Positions 1-12,243 of a stretch of 60,000 nucleotides of DNA are shown here, in pieces. Source of the DNA: Bolinopsis microptera (Eukaryota; Ctenophora; Tentaculata; Lobata; Bolinopsidae); the NCBI RefSeq assembly GCF_026151205.1, contig NC_087078.1:3987675-4047674 (forward strand). The letters run 5' to 3'. The number at the start of each line of letters is the position of its first letter. Within the stretch, counting starts at the first letter, position 1. Made by a program: the position numbers and the translations under genes. Under the pieces are notes generated by a model. That model searched no databases. It saw only the letters and a program-made list of their open reading frames with translations, and was not told the DNA's origin.

Positions 1-373
1 AGCGCAAAACTCACGTTTCTTAGTAAGGATTTTGTCGACGTATGACGAAGTAAAGTTAGCGACGGGCTGAGTCCTGAGGTCTCCCGCATCTGCTGGGATA
101 TTGTGTGCAGAACGAAAACTAACTAGCCTCGTCATTGACAGATCCGGTTTATCTTGAGATGCTATTACTCGTTACTCTCAGTAACTCAAGATTAATTGTT
201 GCAACTTAAATTTAAGTTTTAAATTTCACACATTTGTGGAGGGAGGGGGAGGAGGTTTTGGAGGGAGGGGAGGGGAGGGGGTGTGGAGGCAGGGGGAGTG
301 AGGGTAGGCTAGACGGAGAGGGGTGTGGAGGGAAGGTGTGGACTGTGGAGGGAGGGGTTGCTATGTAACTTAC

Positions 374-996
374 CAGGTGAAGGGGCACTAGACTCCCCAT
401 TAGTAGCGGTACTAGCTTTAGTCGGGTTCCATGACTGGACTGGTTTCACACGATGTAAGTTGTGATACAGGTTAGTTGGGGGTCGGCCCTTCCCGAATAC
501 TGGTGAGGATACACCTATTGGGTGGCTTGAGGCTCGAGGTTTCTCTCGAGGTTCTCGTAGCTGATCTTCTCCTGCCATCACTTCGCTTCTAGAGGAGGGC
601 AGCATCTGAAAACATCACAAGTTAGGGCGCTAACTAAACATTCACACTTTGTATCACCTGCAATGCCTAACCTAGATATTGTACATTTAATAGTCATCTA
701 AATATATCGTTTCGGAAACTACAAGTAAACAAGTTGTAACCTGTAAAAGGAAAAGTTGTAACCTGTTTAGTACGCTACAAGAAAACAAGTTGTAACCTGT
801 TTAGTGCGGTGAGATCTGTGCGCTGATTTTGAGGGTCTAATAGCGAAAGTGTTTCTCCCAAGTTGTTTACTGTTCACGTCTGTAGTCCTGTAGCTCACGG
901 AGTAAGGGTTCCTCACTCCATCCTCCCTAGGGGGGTCAGCTGCAGGGTTCTCCTCTCCAATAATCAAATCATGTCTGTACGCGCTCCCCACTCCAG
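374..996 (-). CDS. Two further minus-strand exons, probably a longer tail of the same gene
   Basis: Exon 797-996 (acceptor GTGTTAG, donor CAG|GTTACA; reads YRHDLIIGEENPAADPP...) starts in phase 1 and ends in phase 0. Exon 374-605 (acceptor TTTTCAG, donor CTG|GTAAGT; reads ...VFGKGRPPTNLYHNL...) starts in phase 0 and ends in phase 1, so the coding sequence should run past the left edge of the window. Their phases fit exon 1632-1723 read in the frame compatible with 1826-1910, giving a long isoform that skips the 1396 stop exon. They could instead belong to a separate downstream gene. No domain recognised. The plus-strand translation of the same DNA is not protein-like. Confidence 0.5.
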
Positions 997-1395
997 CTAA
1001 CACAACTGACACGTGTACTCCGTCCTGTCAGAGAGGACTAAATTTAAACTAATTCTACTGGCAAATAGTTCAATAGTGTACAAGTGTACAGAACCCCCCC
1101 CCCCCCCCACCTCCAGTGAACCAGACATTCCAACTAAGTACTTATTATTGGTGGGACAGCAAATTTTTTTTTGGAAAACAAATAGAATAATATATAACAA
1201 TATAATTTACAACAATGTATATCGACCAGATTTGAATCATCAATTAATTGAGTTCATAGGACTCATAATTAGCTAAGCTTTGATACAAAGCATGCGAACT
1301 TAAAGTCGCTTTCACAACTTTTGTCGACTGAATTGACAGAAGATCTGGTTCCTCTTATACACAGGAGAACCAGCTTCCTGATAATAAATGATAAT

Positions 1396-2307
1396 TTACA
1401 TCTTATCAGCAAATATAAACCCAGGAGCTCCTTCACAAACCTTGTCAGGGTGAGGAGGAGAGGTGTCAGCTCCTGGCTCTGCAGTAGGCTCTAACACAGC
1501 GTATACTACATCACTTTCCTTAGTGCTTTGAGGGTCATAGAATCTTGGTTGGAAATTGGAATAATGTGAGTATGGTTTGAGTGAACAGATGAAATATTGA
1601 AATGTCTCAGGCTATATAAGGTTTCACTTACCCCGCGCAGTTTTGTGAGGCGGGTAAAGGCCGAATAACAGGAGGCTTGTTGTGGTGGTTTGAGGATATG
1701 AGGTATACGGAGATAAAATTAATCTGTGTTTGTGACACTTCAGTATGTTTTTAACAGTAAGGTAGAAATGAGAGCTTGAGGAATGATGGTAAATTTAAAA
1801 ATTGATACTTTAAAAACTCACTCACCTGAACGCAACTTTAGCAGGTTCTAGGGATCGTCTACTGTCGTTAGGTGAGTTGCTGACTCGCTGACATACTGGG
1901 GAAGAGGAATCTGATGCACCGTTAGTAAACAGACAGGTAAACAGTTACCTAGTTACCTGTCACCTAGTTACCGGTTACCTAGTTACTTAGTTACCTGTCA
2001 CCTAGTAACCTGTCACCTAGTTACCTGTCACCTAGTTACTTGTCACCTATTTACCTGTCACCTAGTTACCTGTCACCTAGTTACTTGTCACCTAGTTACC
2101 TGTCACCTAGTTACTTGTCACCTAGTTACTTGTCACCTAGTTACTTGTCACCTAGTTACTTGTCACCTAGTTACTTGTCACCTAGTTACTTGTCACTTGG
2201 TTACCATAGTTACCTCTCGAAGAAGGAGGATGGAAGATGCCACCAGTCAGGATGGAGTAGTCAGGATTACAGCCGGGATCCTGGGGAAGAGTGGGTTCGT
2301 CATCATC
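1396..2307 (-). CDS. Alternative 3' exons of the carboxypeptidase gene, including a terminal exon
   Basis: Exons 2214-2307 ([12 protein letters not shown]..., phase 0 to 1) and 1826-1910 (...[16 protein letters not shown], phase 1 to 2) join cleanly. From there the phase-2 end fits either 1632-1723, or directly 1396-1543, which reads [19 protein letters not shown]... and ends with ADKM and a stop at 1396-1398. Exon 1632-1723 has good borders (CACAG acceptor, GTAAGT donor) and is open in two frames; only one fits after 1826-1910. I infer alternative 3' ends. I do not recognise a domain in these exons. Confidence 0.5.
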
Positions 2308-5300
2308 CTGAAATGTACACTAACCCATCAACAACCGGTACTTTACATAAATAAACAAATTTCCGTGATTCGTCCATGTGTGTTAATCAATTTGAAGGTC
2401 ACGTACAATTTGGAGGTCACGTACAATTTGGAGGTCACGCACAACAATTAATCATGTTCTTAATAACAGAAGACCGGCACCAACACGTATTGTTGCTAAT
2501 ATTAATGGTACCATTACATTATATTACCAATATTAATCGATCATGCAGCACAGCAGAGTTAAATGCTAAAATCACGTGCAATACAATCAACCATTGCATA
2601 ATTATGCCCCCAATTAACGACACGTAAAAGACTCGTTGCTGTGACTGATACTCCCTGAATGCTGTGTGATTAGCGGCTGTTAAATGCTCCATCATTCAAG
2701 CTGGATAGTTTCAATGCGTACTTGACCAGCAGTGCTTCCGTGCTTGCCTGGTCGGTGCTTTGAAAGCATGTTCGGCGTTCAGTGCATGTTTATTTAGTTT
2801 TAAGCGATATGTGTCTTATTGGCCAATACTTAGAGCTTACAAGAGCAGCAAAATATCTGATAATGAATTGAAAAGTCAGCTGGCTCAGTCGATATAAACA
2901 GTTCATATCACTTAGGTCTTAGAGCATAGCCGCTTATAGCTTTAGAGCATAGCCGTTCAACGGACAATTAATCAATCTTTCAAAATCATATTTTTGCAGC
3001 CAAGTTGTTACAGTGATTGGTTGACAGAACTCATTTGATTTGATAAAGTAACAGTATAACAGCGTTACAGTAGGTATTAGCTTTACAGTAGGGCATGCTT
3101 AACTCACTGGCCACACAAAACTACAAGGAACTAGAGGAACTCCAACTGGACGCTGGGACGGCTGGGTACAGACTAGTTTAGTTACTATCTTATAGTAAAC
3201 TAGTTCTAATACAGTGAAAAAACAAACCCCGGACAGCTATTTATTTGAATCTTTTCTTTAATAGCATAATGACAAATTTGACTATTATCTGACCAACTAA
3301 ACTTTGAAATACTGCTCATTTTGTACCGTGGAACTGATCCTGAGAATGAAGTTTCACTGTATGTATGCTGGTTTCAATACAACTAAAAACGGTTACTAGG
3401 TAACCATTTTATATTGAGGTCACGTGATATCAGTAACCCAATCATTAGTTACCGGGACTCTTGGATCAAGTTATACAAATGTGTTCTAAAAGTAGCCCAA
3501 ATCGTAAAAATAATACAATAAAGGTTAAATATCTTAGAAAAAAAATCAAACGTAACTGCTTGTTTACATCCCTATCAAAAATAGAAACAGAAAATATAGA
3601 ATTTGTTTTTTAAAAGACAATTTTGATTTTTTCGACAAGAATTTAAGAATCTGCCATGCATTCCATGCAACCACACCTGTAACGACCGTCGTTCTATTTT
3701 TGGTAATTTTACCAAAAATCGTCTGCGTTTCTAGAATGAAATGGGGTTATCATTAAAAAATGATATGCCCTGAATCAATGAAGTCAAACTATAATATAAA
3801 GAGTATAAAATTTTTGCGTTTCTTCAAAAGTCGTTAATTTTCAATACTTCTAGTCTTCGGTCATGTGATAACTTGTTTTAAAGTCAATCAAAACAGAGAC
3901 GATTTGGAGTCCGACAAAGAGTTTTCGAGATTATGGAACAGAGTTTCTGAGTGTTGAGAACTTGGGGACTAACAGCGAGATATCAATGAGATATTCTAAG
4001 ATGAGGGGTAACTTTTAGAGTACTGAAGGTTAGACCCAGAGTAGGGATATGATAGTAGTAGTTAATGTTTTGTATCTGTCTGCTAGACAAAGGAGCCGGA
4101 ATGTTCACATTTCTAGTTGGATTAGCCGGGGTAGAGAGTTGAGAGGGAGGGGGCGGTGGTGGCGGTGGCGGAGGATGGCGGGGCGTGCGTCTGACCCAAG
4201 TGGGGGCTCGTCTCTGAGGGATAATGGCGCCGACAGGGGGCGTGTGTTCTGTTCTGTCTTCAGAGAGGAGGTAGTTGGGAGGAGGGGCTGTCTCCCCAAC
4301 GTTAGGATACACTTGTGTCGGGCCCTGCGGGACTGGTGGGTCAGATCTACTGATAGTGAGTGAGAGAGCGGTACAGGGCCGCCGCCGCCACGTGGACTAC
4401 TGGATCCTGCCGCCGCCGCCACCACCGCCCTGTAACGCTCTCTATGTGTGGAGGCGGGAGAGCTTGCTGCTGGAGTACCGGGCACTACTTTATCATACAT
4501 TGTGCTGTGTCTCGGTAGAATTCAGAAAATTATACAGGAATGGAGGTAAGGAAGAATGCACAGTTTAAGGTCGAACCTTCAAGATTACTACCACGATGCT
4601 TCAGGGAACGTTATACCATATAACCGTTATACTGATAGAATACTGCTGCCAATAAAGAAAAACATTGAGTTTCATGAAGCTTTGAAGTACACTTATCAAG
4701 AAGAACAGTCTCATAGACAGCTGTCTATGTAGTATTTAGTGATACTTTAATGAAATAGTTAACAAAAATGTGCATCATCTCCGTTCAGAGGACCAATTTA
4801 AACTTGTCTTCTGGCCATCCTCAGCTTGGAGAAGGCAGATGCCAACTTCGAACCAGTTAACAATAGAACTACTCTAATAACCATAAAATACCGGAGATAA
4901 CAATTGTAAAGTGTAAGTTTACCTTGTTGACTTTAGCTTGGCGCTCCTCGATGCGCTCTTGAGCGTGTTTTGGTATACCGTGAGCTTGTTTGGCGAGGGT
5001 GGAGGGGGATTCAGCGGAACTAACACTACATCGTCTCTCCAACTGAGAGGGCAGTCACATTTACTAACTGCTTAAATTATTGGTTTCGTGGATATAAGAT
5101 TTATATTTCATTCAGTTGAAAGCTATCTATTTACTGCTAAACTTCAAGAGGATGAACCCTAACTATGTTCGACCGATGGAACGATCCTGGCTGGTCAAAG
5201 AAAATCCTTTTTAAGCCACTAAGGGTTGGGGTTTCCTTATAAGATTATATTTAGGCGGGTCTGGGGGAGCTGGGGATAATAATTTCGGCTGGGAAAAGGG

Positions 5301-8300
5301 CTGAAATAGTGGTCGAACATTGAACATGGCAAATCTCCAAAGACCCAGCCCGAGAACGGACCAACAAACCTTGGGTTTTGCAGGTTTTTCTTCCTTATTA
5401 GTAGAACTCTCTCCCCCAACGGAGTGAGCTTTTGACTTCTGAAACGAAGAGGAGTTTACGATAACGTTTTGTAGCCCAACACAGCAGACGAAAAGAAATT
5501 ATCGAACGAGCAAAATATTTATATTCTCAGAAACTTTCTGGTTCCCAAGAATCATTTGATCTTGATAAAAGTACAGGCAAAGGATCTCAGCGAACTGATT
5601 AAACAGTGAAGCAGCTATAAAAAGGAACATACAGCGGGTTCGGATGTTTGTTTGGAATTCCGCCTCTTGCTTTGCCTGTGGATCTGGTTCCTTTCTTTTC
5701 TCGTTTTGTATTTCTTTTTAGACTGCAATGAGGCACATTTCTGTGTGTAGGTCAGCGCACTGAACTTGAATCAACATTTTAATATTTGATATTCAGCGCA
5801 CTGAACTTTAGCCAAAATTTTAATATTCGGGCGCGGTGTTCTAATTATGAAGAATCTTACCATCCCTGATTCCCTGGCCTACAGCTAATGTTAGCTTTAT
5901 CGGCAGCGACTTATTTGAAATTTCAATACTAATAGATTAAGGATTCATTTTTAATCCTTGCAGATTCAGCTTTACTGGTCTGCAGTAGACAAGGAATGAA
6001 GATTTTATTTGCAATCTGCTCACAGCAGATGTGGATTAAATCGTTGCCGATGTTACACTTAATACATAAAATGCAGCAGATAAAAATAATCTGTAAGAAT
6101 ATCACAGTGGCACGTAAAAGAAGGTGACAAACAGGACTGTGCGGTACCTTCCGGAGCAGAGGTAGCTTAGGGGGACCGTCAGAAACAGAGCTATCACTGC
6201 CTCCATCACTGCTCTCCAGGTCTGATATATCCAGATCTTCGAGGGGAAGGTCCTTGAGATCCTCGATACTTTTCCCGATTTTAGCGGCATATTGTGACAT
6301 TACTATGCGCGTTAAGTTAGCGAGCACGTGCTCGACCTGCAGGAGTTTTAAGTTTTACATAAATAAAACAAAACGGTTAAACAGTGCAGATTAGTGCGAA
6401 CAGTAAACAGTGTTACTTCAGGACACAACAATATGCAGATTAGTGCGGGAAGTGTTACTTCAGGACACAACAATATGCAGATTACTTCACCACGACCACT
6501 GTGCTGCTATAAAAACGTCCGCTCGTACATTTTGAATATAAAGATACGTGTAGGGTCAAGACAAATAACATTTAAAATCAAAGCACGTCGATGGCGCCAA
6601 TAGATCGTGGTAACGGTCAATCGCTAGAAGTTTCCAACGTGCTGAGATCTGGGATCTAATATTACCAGAAGGTGATTCAATTATTCAATGCATTTATTAA
6701 CTGCATTATATTTTATCGTTAAAACTGACCTTGCTGGTATCAGGGTCACAGTAATCTAAGAGTGTATCACAGAAGTGATATCCCATATCCTCCAGGTCAC
6801 GACTGTTGAAGTGCACGTTATTGTACCCCGCGAAGGTTGCCTCCATTGTAAAGGAGTTGAGTATTCCCATCTGTTGCCACATAACTATTCTACCTGTTCC
6901 TTCTTTCTTCTTCTGCACTTTAAACCTGAGATGAACATGGCTTCAAATTTACCTAAAGCTAAAGGCATTATAAATGACACTTCTCTTTTAGTAAAGGTCT
7001 CATTTCGTCTAAAAATAGTATATCTAATGATAAAAGTCATGCAGACTAAAAAGAGTATGTTCTACTTCTAGTTACCTGCAGCTGGAGTATTTGAACTTGC
7101 TGGTGTTTCTTGACATCATGTTAGGGAACACTCTCTCCTGAAGACGAAGCCCTGGGTCCTTGTTCTCGCAGCCGTACATAAACACGTTCATTTTGCGACT
7201 GTGTCCGTGCAGATCACAGTAGAGCACTACCTCTCGCTCTGTTAACATTCTGAGGACGGGAGGGCGGGTTAGGAATATGCTGCGTTAATGTAGTAGAAAT
7301 TAAAGTCAACACTTCTTATTCTTTAGAAATTTGAGAATTGTAGAGGTCGATGAAAGATATTAGTATTAAAAGAGATACTCTATTCTACCTTCTAATCATC
7401 GCCTTGACGCTCCAGATACTGGGATACGCATCTTTAATTGGATTCTTATAATTTCTATTGAGATCTCTAGCAGCTAAGGAGCTCCTATAGTTACCCACTA
7501 TCACGCCATCTGGGTTCAACATTGGTACTATTTTAAACACGAAGTTATCTCTTAGAACTTTAGCATCTGGCGAGGAACCTGTAAAATACTAATTATAATT
7601 ATCAGTACCTAGTACATACTTTTAATTAAGTTGTGTACATATTATGTGCATTCAGTGGAGACAAATTAAAATACAATCAAAATCAGGAATACGTTATAAA
7701 ACAAAAATTAAGTAGCCCAAATAAAATGATCAATAAGAAGTAAACAAAAAAACCTGTGATAAAGTTGATGAAGCCCCTCATCATATAACTGCTGTTAGTC
7801 TCGCCGGGGTGGACCCTGGCGGTCACCACCACAGCTCTCTTCTGTTTAGCCTCTGTGAGGTGTGTGGAGGGGGTGGTAACTGTGAGGAGGTGGACCATGT
7901 TCCCACCCAGGGAGTGGCAAAGGATACGCTGCTTCACGTACTGCGACTTAACTGCGTCGTTAGCTATTTCTAATAGATCTTTCTGAGAAGGGGAACATGA
8001 TTATGAAATTGCAAGATTTGCATGATTGATCGGAATTAGTATTTTGTTCGAGAATTGATTCTGGAATAACAAATGTTTTTAACTTTTTTTTTCAAATGCA
8101 ACTTGTAGAATAACAAGAATTTTCTCTAAATATCACACAAAAACAAATTATAAAAAACAGTGTTTAAGAAACAGAACTAAAACATATAGCGCTTGTTGAA
8201 CGAGCTATGAATATGGTTAGCGTAGCTATGATTTACTGGAATATGATTGGTGATCACAAAACTGGTTATCTGAGTAAAAGTACCTGAAGGTCAGTGTAGC

Positions 8301-11300
8301 TGTAAGGATAACAATGTGAGAAATAACACACATCTGAAGTGTATGGGAACTGGAACTGCCAGGTAAGGGAGTACTGATACCTCTCCCCTTTACAATCCTT
8401 TCTCCTGAGAGAGAGAGAGAGAGATTAATGTCACAGTCGGGAAGAGGTTAATGTCACAATCAGGAAGAGAGAGAGAGGTTAATGTCACAGTCGGGAAGAG
8501 AGAGAGGTTAATGTCGAAGTTTCTTTATTTAAAAAACCCTTGAAATGAAAGTCTTAAAACTAAGTTATTACATATTATTATGTATCACTATTTTCCAGAT
8601 TTTTACATGAAAAGATAATAAGAATCAAACCTAATGTTGTTTTTGTAGTAATGAATATTATGTCCCATCCTGAGCCAGCCCAGGTTTTTATTCTTAGCAT
8701 TTCTCTCTGAATAGAACAGAGGTTTCATGCCTTCGTTGTAAAGACTGCCGGACTTTAACAAGTTAATAATTGTAAACTTGTAGGTAGGGCCAGCCTTTGT
8801 ATTTGAAACTCTAAAGTAGAACCATTGCGTGTGCTTCATTGTGAAGTAGTCCCAGCGAAGCTCTAACTCGTACTCGTAGGGTCCGCTGAGTGAAGGATAT
8901 AGAATTAGGCAGAGAAATGGATGATATCACAAAATCGCTTGGAAATTTGCGAAGACAAGGCAAGAAAAGGTGGTTGTGATTTGAAAATGAAGCTTGATTT
9001 AAAATGATAAATAAATTCCTCATCAAATTCAGAAGATGAATGTATAAAATTAGAGGTTAAATTATTCAATACTTACACTCGTCTGGCTCTGAAAAGATTG
9101 GCACACTCGAAACGGGACTCAAACCTCAGAACATCGTCATCGTAACAAGATAGGGGGAAGGGGCACGGTTCTAATGCAGCCGTGGGGCGAGATCTAGTGT
9201 ACTGAGGGGGAGGGTGGGGTTTAGGTGACAGCAATATATAGCTCTTCAAATCACCGTGTGAAGTCATGTGATCGCTAATTTTTTACATATTGAAAGATGC
9301 AGTCTCAACATATAATGTTGATAAGGTTGTTAATGAATTAAATTCAATGAAGATAATACTTCTTAAATATTTACTTTTGTTTTGTTTTTCCAAGGTGAAG
9401 TGGGAGACGTGCATTTGTGTTCTTTGAGCTGTAAAATGGGGATAATTGTCTTTGAAATTCTTTGAGATGAAGTACAGTAAATCTGCGATTTACCGCAGAG
9501 TTTCAGGGATATCATGCTAATAAAAGGTAAAAGCGCGGTAAATCGGGGTTTTACTGAGTAAACGAATAAGTGACCAAATGAGTAAATGATGAGTGCGAGA
9601 GAGGCGGTGAGATTGAATATGCTTTGTTGATTTTTTGAGAAAAAAAATGAGATGAAACATCGTTAGTTGATGAGTTAACTTACAAAAGGGAACCGCATCA
9701 GAGGAAGATGGTACACAACCGTTCCTTCGTGTTTATCCGTGTCTGTTTTCTCTAGTAATCGTAAATCTGAGACAATTTGAATTAGTTCAAGTTCTAAAGT
9801 TGATGATCAGGAAATTAACCATGATTTGAGAGTGATGAAACATCCATGGAATTTATCATTATTTTCAATCGTTCCCTTCTCTATAATTCACTCTATTTTA
9901 CTATTTTACTTCGTATCAAATGAAAAATTAAATATCTTGATAAAACTGACTAGCGCCGGAGGGACGTTTGTAGAACTCCTCGTTGAAAGGTGGAGGAGTG
10001 TTGTTGTGGGTGAGGTCTGGTTGTGGACACACTGTGTCGATCCCTACTGGCCACCGGGGCATCACCACGTCACGTGGTACACAGTACAGGGACCTAGGTT
10101 CCTTCAGCTTCGGTACCTGCAGGGAGGGACAGGGTCAGGGCGGCTGATACTTGAACCGATATTAGGTTTATCCTCTACTTTAAACACGCAACTTTTAGAC
10201 ATATCCTATGTAGGAAATGTCTAAAAGTTGCAAGATTTGATGATTATATCATTTAAATTTTCACTAAAATAATCATGAACCAATGATTAATGAGCTGATT
10301 GTACGTTGAGTTTAATTAAGAACATGTATTTCGGGAATTTTTAATGATCTGGACGTAACAGTGTACAGTATATAATAGTATGCTGCATGAGGATTGAGCA
10401 AAAGCAACACGTCAATAAGATATATTCAGATTTTAAAAGGGCCATATCAAATCAGATGAGAGCAATGAGCAAACCGCTAAAAGCATTTGTTTAGCGGCAT
10501 TTGCCACCAAAGAGATTCGTTTAAAACCAACTTATTGGTGGTTGGAATAAAGTAGAATAGTCTCTGCTTGCAGCTGGTGAGTGTATTGACTATTGAGTAG
10601 ATGGAAATCACGTATGCAATATAAACGACGAATTACCTAGGAGAAGAAAGATATTATTAATTGAGAGATATCAGTTTTAGGATCTTAACGACACAATCAT
10701 TGTTAATTTTAACGGATTGGTTTAACTCTGGTTAAATCTGCCGCTCAAGAACAAACCTTGAGCAGATATGCAGCCAAGTTAACGGGTTGCCGGAGAAGCT
10801 CTGCCGCAAGAACCGTCATATTAGGGTTTTAGAAAGCAGTCTCCGATCAGTCACAGAAGATAAATCAAACGGAAAACAACAATTCGTTAAGTTTATCAGC
10901 TGAGTTAAGCAATTAACAAAAACTACGGAAAGTACATGCGAAAATAGCGTAAGAGCTTTATGAAAATGAGAAGCTGGGTTTTAAAATATGAAATATCTGC
11001 CCGGTTTTTTGGCACCGATTGCACTTGGAGTGATTGTACTTAGAGCTAGAGCTTACTTAGTGTCATGAAGCATGCTTCTTTCTGAAGAATAAACAATGAA
11101 GCTTATCATCTTTAATATAGATTAAAAGGAGTCTTGATAAACATTATATGTTAAACCCTATTAAACCCTATTAAACCCTGTTAAACCCTGCTAAACCCTG
11201 TTAAACCCTGTTAAACCCTGTTAAACCCTGTTAAACCCTGTTAAACCCTGTTAAACCCTGTTAAACCCTGTTAAACCCTGTTAAACCCTGTTAAACCCTG

Positions 11301-11961
11301 TTAAACCCTGTTAAACCCTGTTAAACCCTGTTAAACCCTGTTAAACCCTGTTAAACCCTGTTAAACCCTGTAAACAAGGTTAAACATTACAAACAGGTTG
11401 CATTCAATCCACCTCAAACTGTCTCCATCGGATAAAAGCCAGATACTCGTCGAACCAATTACGAATTAGTAACAACTAGAACTAGAAGTAGAAACTTAAA
11501 AGTGCACTTGAAATACGCATGATAACTGACATCGTACCAAGGCAGGAAGTATCAAGCTACCTGCTACAACTACTTCAGTGCTGCACACGAGGACTTACTG
11601 TGTTGGTGAGTACGTAGATATAGTGGTGACCTCTTCTTTTACTACTGTAGTTTGATCCCTTTATGTCAGTTGTATTGTCACTATTATATGACTCAGCCTG
11701 TAGCTCCACTGTCTTATTGAGCCCCTCCAGCAAGTCTACCATCTCCACAGCTCCGGAGAGTGCCTGGGTGAGTGCCGCATCCCAGGCGGACCCTCCGTGC
11801 AGGTCCTGCTCCTCTCCCGACACTTCTCCTTCTTGCAGGGCATCTTTGTAGATTGTAGACTTGTTTTTGGTTTTAATGTTCTCGTAGATTATTGCAGTAG
11901 CGGTGTTGCAACAATGCGGCAATGCCTCGGGTGACACCATGCAAAGCGGAATTTTTAACAT
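1396..11961 (-). CDS. AGBL2/3-like: Cytosolic carboxypeptidase of the CCP2/CCP3 (AGBL2/AGBL3) type, tubulin deglutamylase
   Basis: M14 zinc carboxypeptidase that removes glutamates from tubulin tails, typically in cilia and centrioles. Minus-strand exons: 11599-11961, 9951-10116, 9684-9766, 9077-9201, 8631-8885, 8284-8404, 7754-7982, 7389-7578, 7076-7249, 6730-6925, 6148-6336. All have GT-AG borders and matching phases and sum to 697 codons. Family strings seen: [83 protein letters not shown] and DYCDPD. Zinc ligands should be H429 and E432 (HPGE) and H525 or H527 (LHGH), and the catalytic glutamate E597 (TMEATF). So the enzyme looks intact. The ATG at 11961 is the first in frame after an upstream TGA. 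The tail continues through 4923-5042, 4109-4324, 2214-2307 and 1826-1910, and may stop at 1396 (917 residues). CCP2/3 rather than CCP1/4/5 is judged from the N-terminal EPR block and the acidic serine-rich stretch after the catalytic domain. Confidence 0.9.
1935..2210. repeat. 15-bp minisatellite abutting a splice donor
   Basis: About 17 copies of a 15-bp unit (TGTCACCTAGTTACT, with CTTGT/CCTGT variants). The array runs up to the donor of exon 2214-2307. On the transcribed minus strand each unit contains GTAACT and AGGTGACA, both like 5' splice sites, and the real donor itself reads GAG|GTAACT. The plus-strand reading of repeated YLSPS is an artefact, because 15 is a multiple of 3. Confidence 0.9.
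2308..4108. other. Intron of the carboxypeptidase gene, no coding seen
   Basis: AT-rich sequence between exons 2214-2307 and 4109-4324. It holds a short direct repeat (three copies of an 18-bp unit containing GGTCACGTACAATTTG, about 2397-2446). I see no credible exon on either strand. Confidence 0.6.
4109..6336 (-). CDS. Carboxypeptidase C-terminal tail: acidic serine-rich, basic helical and proline-rich exons
   Basis: Three exons follow the catalytic domain. 6148-6336 (63 codons) ends with an acidic serine stretch ([13 protein letters not shown]), a feature I associate with CCP2/3 proteins. 4923-5042 (40 codons) reads as a charged, probably helical segment ending [12 protein letters not shown]. 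4109-4324 (72 codons) is proline-rich, with a run of ten prolines. All three begin and end in phase 0, so any could be skipped without breaking frame. The 4109-4324 borders are the least certain: the acceptor CCCGCAG and donor GTGAAC were chosen by phase, and another frame of 131 codons is also open here. Low-complexity tails like this are usually poorly conserved. Confidence 0.6.
5745..5835. repeat. Short direct duplication in an intron
   Basis: Two copies of a roughly 45-bp segment sharing CAGCGCACTGAACTT and TTTTAATATT lie end to end within the 5043-6147 intron. A similar small duplication (GTTACTTCAGGACACAACAA, twice) lies at about 6411-6485 in the next intron. Nothing else supported is seen in these introns. 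Confidence 0.75.
7076..7982 (-). other. Catalytic core exons of the carboxypeptidase (zinc site)
   Basis: Exons 7754-7982, 7389-7578 and 7076-7249 hold the zinc-binding half of the M14 domain: HPGE in the first, NPDG and the DLNRN substrate-binding block in the second, and LHGHS in the third. Introns are short (about 140-175 bp). Phases run 1, 2, 2 across the three junctions after these exons, and no frameshift or stop interrupts them. The glutamate that completes the active site lies in the next exon, 6730-6925. Confidence 0.9.
8405..8515. repeat. Tandem repeat of a polypyrimidine-tract module at a 3' splice site
   Basis: Directly upstream, in transcript sense, of exon 8284-8404. About four copies of a roughly 28-32 bp unit. 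On the minus strand each unit reads GTGACATTAAC followed by a CT-rich run, that is, a branch-point-like TTAAC plus a pyrimidine tract. The last copy ends in the true CTCTCAG acceptor. Unit lengths differ mainly in the number of CT dinucleotides. Confidence 0.85.
10188..10231. other. Long hairpin in a carboxypeptidase intron
   Basis: Perfect 15-bp arms (GCAACTTTTAGACAT at 10188-10202 and its complement at 10217-10231). Inside them TCCT and AGGA pair around a 4-base loop, leaving one A-A mismatch. It lies 72 bp upstream, in transcript sense, of exon 9951-10116. No transposon ends are obvious. Confidence 0.8.
11151..11370. repeat. 22 tandem copies of a telomere-like 10-mer
   Basis: The unit TTAAACCCTG (first two copies end CCCTA, one begins CTAA) repeats 22 times with no length change, in the first intron (10117-11598) of the carboxypeptidase gene. 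The complement, CAGGGTTTAA, resembles the animal telomere repeat TTAGGG but is not identical. The rest of this intron shows nothing I can annotate. Confidence 0.95.
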
Positions 11962-12243
11962 CTTCGGAAAGACCGCTGTCTTCGATCTCTCTGCTCTCAC
12001 TCCCTCGCAATCTCACAACTTCTATCTTCCAAACAAAACAAACAGAAAATAAGACTCTGCCGGGGGGTAGAGCTGATTTACCGAAACAAGTTTGAAATTG
12101 TTACAACATGTAAATTGCAAGCATGCTTTTAAATAACGTAGTATGCTTGCCACGTTTAAAACAGAGCGTATTATACGCACTGTGTTTCGAACAATACTCC
12201 CACACCGGGAGTTTGTTGTCTGATCTGTGCAACTAGACAGACG

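Noticed and set aside
2040-2354. 104-codon plus-strand ORF of repeated YLSPS
   Set aside because: It is the 15-bp minisatellite read in frame; the real exon here is on the minus strand (2214-2307).
4049-4568. Plus-strand ORFs opposite the proline-rich exon
   Set aside because: Low-complexity shadows of the minus-strand GC-rich exon.
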